A program made the position numbers and the translations under genes. Below, one piece after another: positions 57,650-64,000 of a stretch of 64,000 nucleotides of DNA. The notes below the pieces were generated by a model. The model was given only the letters and a program-made list of their open reading frames with translations, had not been told where the DNA came from and ran no database searches. The stretch is from contig NZ_CP029192.1 in NCBI RefSeq assembly GCF_008642315.1, forward strand, positions 7,626,001 to 7,690,000, given 5' to 3'. This DNA comes from Streptomyces venezuelae (GTDB taxonomy: Bacteria > Actinomycetota > Actinomycetes > Streptomycetales > Streptomycetaceae). The stretch's first letter is position 1. Each line of letters starts with the position of its first letter.

Positions 57650-58860
57650 CGGCTCCCGCTCTCGGTCCGGGGAAGGTGCGCGACGGCGGTCGCTTCGGAC
57701 GACACGGGCACACCGGCCACGCGGCAGAACAGTTCGTGCAGCCGCCGGTCCGCGTGGGGGACCAGGGCACCGGCGGCGAGGTGGCGGTGCGCCTGCAGGA
57801 CCAGTCGGCGGATCTTGTCCTCGACGATTCCGCGGGCGCCGGTCGTCACGAACGCCTCCCGCACCCCGCGCACGTCGTCGTCGGTCAGATCGGCCCTGCC
57901 CACGCAGCGGTCGAGCAGTGCGAGCGCGTCGTGGTCCGCGGCGGCCTCGGCCCTGGCGGTCGCCACCGCCAGGAGGTAGGTGCCCTTGCCGTCGCGGATG
58001 TCGTCCCCCGAGGGTTTGCCGGTCTCCCCGGGGTCGCCGAACGCGCCGAGGAGATCGTCCCGCAGCTGGAAGGCGATTCCGGCGCAGCGACCCGCCGAAC
58101 AGAGCGCTCCGGTCGTCGCGTCGTCGGCGCCCGCGAGCGCCGCGCCGAGGGCCAGCGGGCGCTCCACCGAGTACAGGGCGGTCTTGAGCACGGCTGTCCG
58201 TACGGCCGCGGTCATCGACCGCGCCCCGGTCGCCTGCGCCCGGAGGTCCAGGTACTGGCCCGCGACCATCTCCGCCCGCATGGCACGCCACAGCCCGCGG
58301 ACCCGGGGCGCCCGCACCGCGTCGAGGACGGTCGCGGCGACCACGTCGTCGGCCCAGCTGAGCGCCAGATCACCGGCGAGGATCGCCGCGGCCGTCCCGA
58401 AGCCCTGCCCCTGGGCGGCGGCGGTCCCGGAGCGCCGCTTCTCGTACGGGCCGTACTGGTTCTGGAGATCCACGTGCACGGCGTCCCTGCCGCGGCGCAG
58501 CGGTGAACCGTCCATGACGTCGTCGTGGACCAGGGCGCACGTCTGGATGAGTTCGAGCCCCGCGGCGATGCCCAGGGCCGCGTCCGCCCGGCCGGGCCCC
58601 GCGCCTCCCGCACAGGCCCGCAGCCCCCACCAGAGGAACTGGGATCGGATGCGCTTGCCGCCGCGCAGGGTGAACCGGGCCACGCGGTCCGCGACGTCCC
58701 CGGCGAAGGCCGGGTCGATGGCTCTGGCCTCCTCCAGCCGTCCGTGGAGGATGCCCTCCAACGTACGGCGCACCGCGCCGGACACGTCGGCGTCGATGTC
58801 GCACGCGCTCACACCGTCCAGGGCGTCCTGCCTGGTCCCCTCCGCGGGTCCCGAGAGCAT
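57646..58860 (-). CDS. crtE: Geranylgeranyl diphosphate synthase
   Basis: This 404-residue polyprenyl synthase has the first aspartate-rich motif LVHDDVMDGSPLRRG (Asp113, Asp114 and Asp117) and the second FQLRDDLLGAFGD, with GGKRIR binding the isopentenyl diphosphate. It makes the C20 precursor for CrtB. GGGAGG, seven bases before ATG 58860, fixes the start; an upstream frame to 59055 has no ribosome site. It is the first gene of crtEIBV, so its upstream region should hold the light-controlled (LitS-type) promoter. Confidence 0.95.
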   Translation of the reverse strand: MLSGPAEGTRQDALDGVSACDIDADVSGAVRRTLEGILHGRLEEARAIDPAFAGDVADRVARFTLRGGKRIRSQFLWWGLRACAGGAGPGRADAALGIAAGLELIQTCALVHDDVMDGSPLRRGRDAVHVDLQNQYGPYEKRRSGTAAAQGQGFGTAAAILAGDLALSWADDVVAATVLDAVRAPRVRGLWRAMRAEMVAGQYLDLRAQATGARSMTAAVRTAVLKTALYSVERPLALGAALAGADDATTGALCSAGRCAGIAFQLRDDLLGAFGDPGETGKPSGDDIRDGKGTYLLAVATARAEAAADHDALALLDRCVGRADLTDDDVRGVREAFVTTGARGIVEDKIRRLVLQAHRHLAAGALVPHADRRLHELFCRVAGVPVSSEATAVAHLPRTESGSR

Positions 58861-59314
58861 CGCGCGTCCTCCCACCGTGACACTTGATCGATACGGGTCA
58901 CAGAACGCTTCGGGCGCCGGAGGCCCGCCGGATGCACCCGCGCCGCACCTACCGAACGTCACCGGGGCGGTGTGGGCGGCTTCGGCGACCACCAGGTGTG
59001 CGAACGTGTCCCAAGTCGTGCCCATGGCCATGGAACTGGCCATTCGGCCGCCCATCCGGGGTCGAAATTGCGTCAGGCATGCAGACCCCCACGCGGCGGC
59101 GCTGACTCCGGATTGTCACCGCCGGTGCGGTCGGGTGCTCGCATCACCGCTGGTCACAGTGCGTGTCCTGACCGTTACAGAGCCGACCGTGTTCACCGAA
59201 TGGTTGATCCGGTCTCAAAGGTCGAGCACAAATTCCACACATCCCCTCTCCATAGCCGTCCCCATGCTCTAGATTGTCCGTGCTTCAGCTGTTCAGGCGC
59301 GAGGCGACCATAAA

Positions 59315-59382
59315 TGATCAATAGTCCGGCGTTACGGACAGCGAGCGATCGCGTCCCGGCGCCGCACGTGGGGGTGATCAAT
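59315..59382. promoter_or_regulatory. Two TGATCAAT boxes exactly 60 bp apart
   Basis: TGATCAAT occurs at 59315-59322 and 59375-59382, each containing the palindrome TGATCA. AT-rich octamers repeated at an exact 60-bp spacing in a GC-rich leader suggest a regulator site, but the protein is unknown. Confidence 0.35.
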
Positions 59383-59570
59383 TCCGGGGCCCGGGGCGGG
59401 CTTCGGGTGCGGGGAGCATCCGGGGTTCCGACGGGTTTCGGCATCAGTTCGTGAGTCCGGCAGGACGAGTGCGTCCTTTGCCGCCGGGGTGGGTTGTTCA
59501 CAAGCGCTGAATTGAGCGGAATGCCGTGCGCGTGGGGCGTGCGCTTTTCGCGGGGAGGAACAGCGCGGCA

Positions 59571-59634
59571 CGGGAGGCGGGGGTCTCCCGGGGGAGGAAA
59601 CCAGTGCGGGAGGCGGGGGCCTCCCGGGGGGAGG
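59571..59634 (+). repeat. Tandem hairpin repeats in the exopolysaccharide leader
   Basis: Two copies of a 27-28 bp unit lie at 59571-59597 and 59607-59634 (period 36 bp). Each folds: GGGAGGC-GGGG-GCCTCCC (59608-59625) is a perfect 7-bp stem, and copy one has the same fold with one G-U pair. They lie 49-112 bp before the chosen start of the sugar transferase. Confidence 0.75.
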
Positions 59635-59682
59635 GGCAGTGCTGGGCGAACACGTCGAACCACTGGGGACCTGGGGGGTTCT

Positions 59683-61161
59683 GTGCGGCAGGGGGGATTA
59701 GTCAGCCCGTTTCCGCCGGCGCGCGGGCGCCTGGCGAACGGGGAGATCGGCCAGCCCGCAACCGAATGGGAGCAGCGGTACCGACGTACCGTGATCACCA
59801 GCGATACCGTGGCCACCGCCTTTGTGGTGGCGGGAATCGGTATCTTCTTCGGGGCCCGGGACGCAGCCAACTGGCATGAAAAGTGGGGCATTCTCGCATT
59901 CGGCACCGAACTCCTGGTGCTGGGCGCATTGGCGGTCAGCCGTGCGTGGGCTCCTTCCGTACTCGGACAGGGTGCCGAGGAATTCCGGCGCCTCGGACGC
60001 TCACTGTTCACCGCGGTCGTCGTCCTCGCGCTCGGCGGAATCGCCCTCACCTCACGCAACATCAAACTCTGGATCTTCGTGGCGATCCCCGCGATCGGGC
60101 TCGTCACCATGACCGCGCGATATCTGCTGCGCCTGCGGCTGCACAAGCGGCGGCAGGACGGACGGTGTCTGCGGCCGGTGCTCGCCGCGGGCAGCCCGGC
60201 CACCGTGCGCGACCTGATCACCCGGGCCCGCAAGTTCCCGCACCTCGGCTGGCGCGTGGAGGCGGTGTGCACGGCGGACGGCCTCGGCCCCGAGGGCGAC
60301 CATCTCGACGGAGTGCCGATCGTCGGCGGGCTCGCGGACGTCGCGAACCACGTCCGCCGCGACGGCTACCGCGTCGTCGCGGTCACCCCGGACCCGCACT
60401 GGTCGCCGGACCGGCTGCAACGGCTGGCCTGGAACCTGGAGGGCAGCGACGCCGAAATGGTCGTGGCCCCCGTCCTGATGGAGGTGGCGGGACCGCGGCT
60501 GCACGTCGACGCGGTGCTCGGGATCCCGCTGCTGCGGGTGAGCATGCCGACCTTCACCGGGGGCCGGCGCGTGGTCAAGGGCATCGTCGACCGGCTGGGC
60601 GCGGCGTTCCTGCTGATCCTGTTCGCACCGCTGATGGTGATGGTCGGGCTGCTCGTCCTCTCGGACACCCGGGGCGGGGCGCTCTACCGCCAGCGAAGAG
60701 TCGGCAAGGACGGCCGCGAGTTCACCATCTTCAAGTTCCGCACCATGGTCACCGGGGCGCACAACGCACGCGCCCAGCTGGCCGAGCACAACGAAGGCGC
60801 GGGGCTGCTCTTCAAGCTCCGCAGGGACCCGCGGGTCACCCGGGTGGGGGCGGTGCTGCGGCGGTACTCGATCGACGAGCTCCCGCAGCTGTTCAACGTA
60901 CTCACCGGATCGATGTCGCTCGTCGGGCCGCGGCCTCCGCTGCCCGAGGAGTCCGCCGCGTACGGCCCGGACATCAGGCGGCGGCTGCTGGTCAAGCCCG
61001 GACTGACCGGTCTGTGGCAGATCAGCGGGCGCAGCGACCTGCCGTGGGAGGAGGCGGTCCGCCTCGACCTGCGGTACGTGGAGGACTGGTCGCTCGCCCT
61101 CGACACAGTGATCTTGTGGAAGACGCTGCGCGCGGTGATCCACGGCCAGGGGGCCTACTGA
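59683..61161 (+). CDS. Undecaprenyl-phosphate sugar phosphotransferase (WcaJ/CpsE type)
   Basis: This 492-residue polyprenyl glycosylphosphotransferase starts exopolysaccharide repeat-unit assembly by moving a sugar phosphate to undecaprenyl phosphate. The N-terminal part has about four hydrophobic helices, then a cytoplasmic CoA-binding-like domain and the catalytic domain. This has KGIVDRLGAAFLLILFAPLM (membrane entry), YRQRRVGKDGREFTIFKFRTM, SIDELPQLFNVLTGSMSLVG, PRPPLP, and KPGLTGLWQISGRSD. GTG 59683 follows GGGGGG by four bases; the frame is open 189 bp further up without support. With this start, codon 6 is TTA (59698-59700), a rare bldA-dependent codon. Confidence 0.9.
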   Translation: MRQGGLVSPFPPARGRLANGEIGQPATEWEQRYRRTVITSDTVATAFVVAGIGIFFGARDAANWHEKWGILAFGTELLVLGALAVSRAWAPSVLGQGAEEFRRLGRSLFTAVVVLALGGIALTSRNIKLWIFVAIPAIGLVTMTARYLLRLRLHKRRQDGRCLRPVLAAGSPATVRDLITRARKFPHLGWRVEAVCTADGLGPEGDHLDGVPIVGGLADVANHVRRDGYRVVAVTPDPHWSPDRLQRLAWNLEGSDAEMVVAPVLMEVAGPRLHVDAVLGIPLLRVSMPTFTGGRRVVKGIVDRLGAAFLLILFAPLMVMVGLLVLSDTRGGALYRQRRVGKDGREFTIFKFRTMVTGAHNARAQLAEHNEGAGLLFKLRRDPRVTRVGAVLRRYSIDELPQLFNVLTGSMSLVGPRPPLPEESAAYGPDIRRRLLVKPGLTGLWQISGRSDLPWEEAVRLDLRYVEDWSLALDTVILWKTLRAVIHGQGAY

Positions 61162-61234
61162 TGCACGGGGACCGGCGTCCGCACAGGGCGCGTACAGCGG
61201 GCCGGGAGAACCGGCCCGGGGGGAGTTGCCAGTC

Positions 61235-62537
<1,303 letters not shown>

Positions 62538-62548
<11 letters not shown>

Positions 62549-63803
62549 TGCAATACGTGACGACCGGCCCCGCCGGCGCGCGCTGATCCTGGTGGAGAAC
62601 CTGTCGGTGCCGTTCGACCGGCGGGTGTGGCAGGAGTGCACGACGCTCCGCGACGCGGGGTGGGCGGTGCACGTCATCTGTCCCCAAGGCACCAAACGGG
62701 ACACCGAACCGGAGGCGGAGATCGACGGGGTGCGGATCCACCGCTACCCGTTGCGCGCCGCCACCGGCGGTCCCGCCGGTTATCTCCGGGAGTACGGATC
62801 GGCGCTGTGGCACACGGCGCGGCTGATCCGCGAGGTCGGCCCGGTCCACGTGGTCCACGCCTGCAACCCGCCGGATCTGCTGTTCCTGCCGGTCCGGTGG
62901 CTGACACGGCGCGGCGCACAATTCGTCTTCGACCAGCACGACCTGGTGCCGGAGCTGTACCTCTCCCGCTTCGACCGCGGCGAGGACCTCCTCTACCGCG
63001 GCGTGTGCGCGCTGGAACGCATGACGTACCGGGCGGCGGACATCGTGCTCGCCACCAACGAGAGCTACCGGGACGTCGCGGTGCGCCGCGGCGGCAAGCG
63101 GCCCGAGGACGTCTTCGTGGTGCGCAGCGCGCCCCAGGTCGACCGGTTCCAACCGGTGCCGCCCGAGCCGGAGTTGAAGAAGGGCAAGCCCCATCTGCTC
63201 TGCTACCTCGGCGTCATGGGTCCGCAGGACGGCGTCGACTACGCCCTGCGGGCCCTCGCGAAACTCCGCGACGAGCTCGGCAGGACCGACTGGCACGCCG
63301 TGTTCGTCGGCGCGGGCGACGCGTACGACGCGATGGTGGAGCTGTCACGGCAGCTCGGGCTCGATGACCAGGTGGAGTTCACCGGCCGCATATCCGACGC
63401 GGACCTGGTGCGGTACCTGTCCACCGCCGACGTCTGCCTCTCGCCCGACCCGCACAACCCGCTCAACGACGTGTCGACCATGAACAAGGTCCTCGAGTAC
63501 ATGGCGATGGGCAAGCCGATCGTCTCGTTCGACCTGCGCGAGGCCCGCGTCTCCGCCGGCGACGCCGCCGTGTACGCGCCCGCCAACGACGAGGCGCAGT
63601 TCGCGAAGCTCATCACGGAACTGCTCGACGACCCGGAGAAGCGCGCCCGCATGGGCGCGGTCGGCCAGGAACGGATCACCGGCCAACTCTCCTGGCAGCA
63701 CTCCCAGAAGCAACTGCTCGCCGCCTACGACGCCGCCTGCCGCGGACGCACCGCGGCGCCGAGAGCCGCCCCGGGACGAAAGGGGAGGAGGCGGCTCCGT
63801 TGA
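62538..63803 (+). CDS. Glycosyltransferase family 4 (WbuB-like)
   Basis: This 421-residue GT-B glycosyltransferase has the N-terminal domain ALILVENLSVPFDRRVWQE, a marker of the WbuB/GT4-like group, and the C-terminal nucleotide-sugar domain (LLCYLGVMGPQDGVDYALRA, STMNKVLEYMAMGKPIVSFD with the E-x7-E-like region). TTG 62538 overlaps the dehydrogenase stop by 11 bp; the ribosome site is weak and the start uncertain. It probably adds a sugar to the lipid-linked intermediate. Its stop overlaps the next gene (TTGA). Confidence 0.85.
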
Positions 63804-64000
63804 GCGACGAAACGATACGACTGGCCACGATCGGCCAGGTACTCCGCCGCCGGTGGCGGCTCCTCGCGGTTCTCACCCTGGTGGGCGCCCTCGTCGGGTA
63901 CGGCGCCTCCGTGGTGCTGTTCCCACCCCGGTACACGGCATCGGCGTCCGTACTCCTGCCGGGGCAGTGGGAGGAGCGCGAACTGCTCACCCAGGCACAG
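63800..64000 (+). CDS. Wzz-like chain-length protein, N-terminal part, cut by window edge
   Basis: TTG 63800 overlaps the glycosyltransferase stop (TTGA), and GGGGAGGAGG (63782-63791) lies eight bases upstream. The 67 visible residues begin MSDETIRLATIGQVLRRRWR, followed by a transmembrane helix (LLAVLTLVGALVGYGASVVL) and FPPRYTASASVLLP. This is the N-terminus of a Wzz/polysaccharide co-polymerase (BY-kinase adaptor or fused kinase type), which sets polymer length. The rest lies outside the window, so it is unknown whether a kinase domain is attached. Confidence 0.75.
   Translation, partial: MSDETIRLATIGQVLRRRWRLLAVLTLVGALVGYGASVVLFPPRYTASASVLLPGQWEERELLTQAQ

Larger units (their letters stand above)
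58861..59682. other. Long intergenic region between crtE and the exopolysaccharide operon
   Basis: This 822-bp gap separates two divergent operons. Near crtE, GTGAC...GTCAC arms flank an ATCGAT hexamer (58887-58892). The same hexamer appears in the litS/litR gap (49443-49448). The middle (about 59200-59340) is clearly less GC-rich, as expected for promoters, with TAGATT at 59270-59275 as a possible -10 box. Two TGATCAAT boxes lie at 59315 and 59375. The last 110 bp contain tandem hairpins. No gene could be supported; short frames here look like shadows. Confidence 0.5.

Noticed and set aside
59571..59634. Tandem hairpins as a small CRISPR array
   Set aside because: Only two copies with a 9-bp interval and no cas genes.

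Overview
The window looks like a chromosomal segment of a Streptomyces or a very close relative. It has roughly 72% G+C, GTG and TTG starts, many 4-bp ATGA/GTGA stop-start overlaps, DasR- and amylase-type operators, a glgE maltosyltransferase operon, and a light-regulated crtEIBV/crtYTU carotenoid locus. I see no tRNA, rRNA, insertion sequence, integrase or CRISPR array. Base composition and codon use are even throughout, so nothing points clearly to recent transfer.

Layout. (1) 1-6.5 kb: starch and maltodextrin use, with the end of a GH13 alpha-glucosidase, a LacI-type repressor, a secreted alpha-amylase behind a palindromic operator, and a secreted pullulanase. (2) 6.5-10.3 kb: a divergent aldo/keto reductase and LysR pair, a secreted GH18 chitinase with two DasR-type boxes, and an Lrp regulator. 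(3) 10.4-13 kb: asparaginase and aspartate ammonia-lyase. (4) 13-24.2 kb: mixed genes (PAP2-like membrane protein, HAD phosphatase with Lrp, metzincin with ricin lectin, MFS exporter with a palindromic operator, lactate monooxygenase, GHKL ATPase, double-GNAT protein, FG-GAP propeller protein, secreted intradiol dioxygenase). (5) 24.2-27.8 kb: AraC regulator, then TetR-SDR-alcohol dehydrogenase behind tandem operators. (6) 27.8-34.5 kb: narGHJI respiratory nitrate reductase.

(7) 35.5-46.4 kb: alpha-glucan metabolism. The order of transcription on the minus strand is glgE-treS-pep2-glgB, a complete trehalose to maltose-1-phosphate to branched glucan route. A DUF5133 protein, a degenerate GHKL-like protein and the debranching enzyme GlgX flank it. 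With region 1, the window holds both breakdown of external starch and synthesis and trimming of internal glucan. (8) 46.4-48.6 kb: a small secreted protein and a FUSC-family exporter, whose leader carries an unexplained intrinsic terminator. (9) 48.7-58.9 kb: litS (ECF sigma) and litR (MerR/B12 photoreceptor-type), then crtYTU converging on crtEIBV. The expected product is isorenieratene or a derivative. The protein in the crtV position is clearly a Rieske non-heme iron oxygenase-like protein. (10) 59.7-64 kb: the start of an exopolysaccharide operon (WcaJ-type sugar transferase, nucleotide-sugar dehydrogenase, GT4 glycosyltransferase, Wzz-like protein cut by the window edge), preceded by a long leader with tandem hairpins and a probable TTA (bldA) codon.

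Start codons were chosen by ribosome binding site, overlap with the neighbour and family N-terminus. Where these disagree, the entry says so. All functional statements rest on motif recognition by eye; no database search was run.
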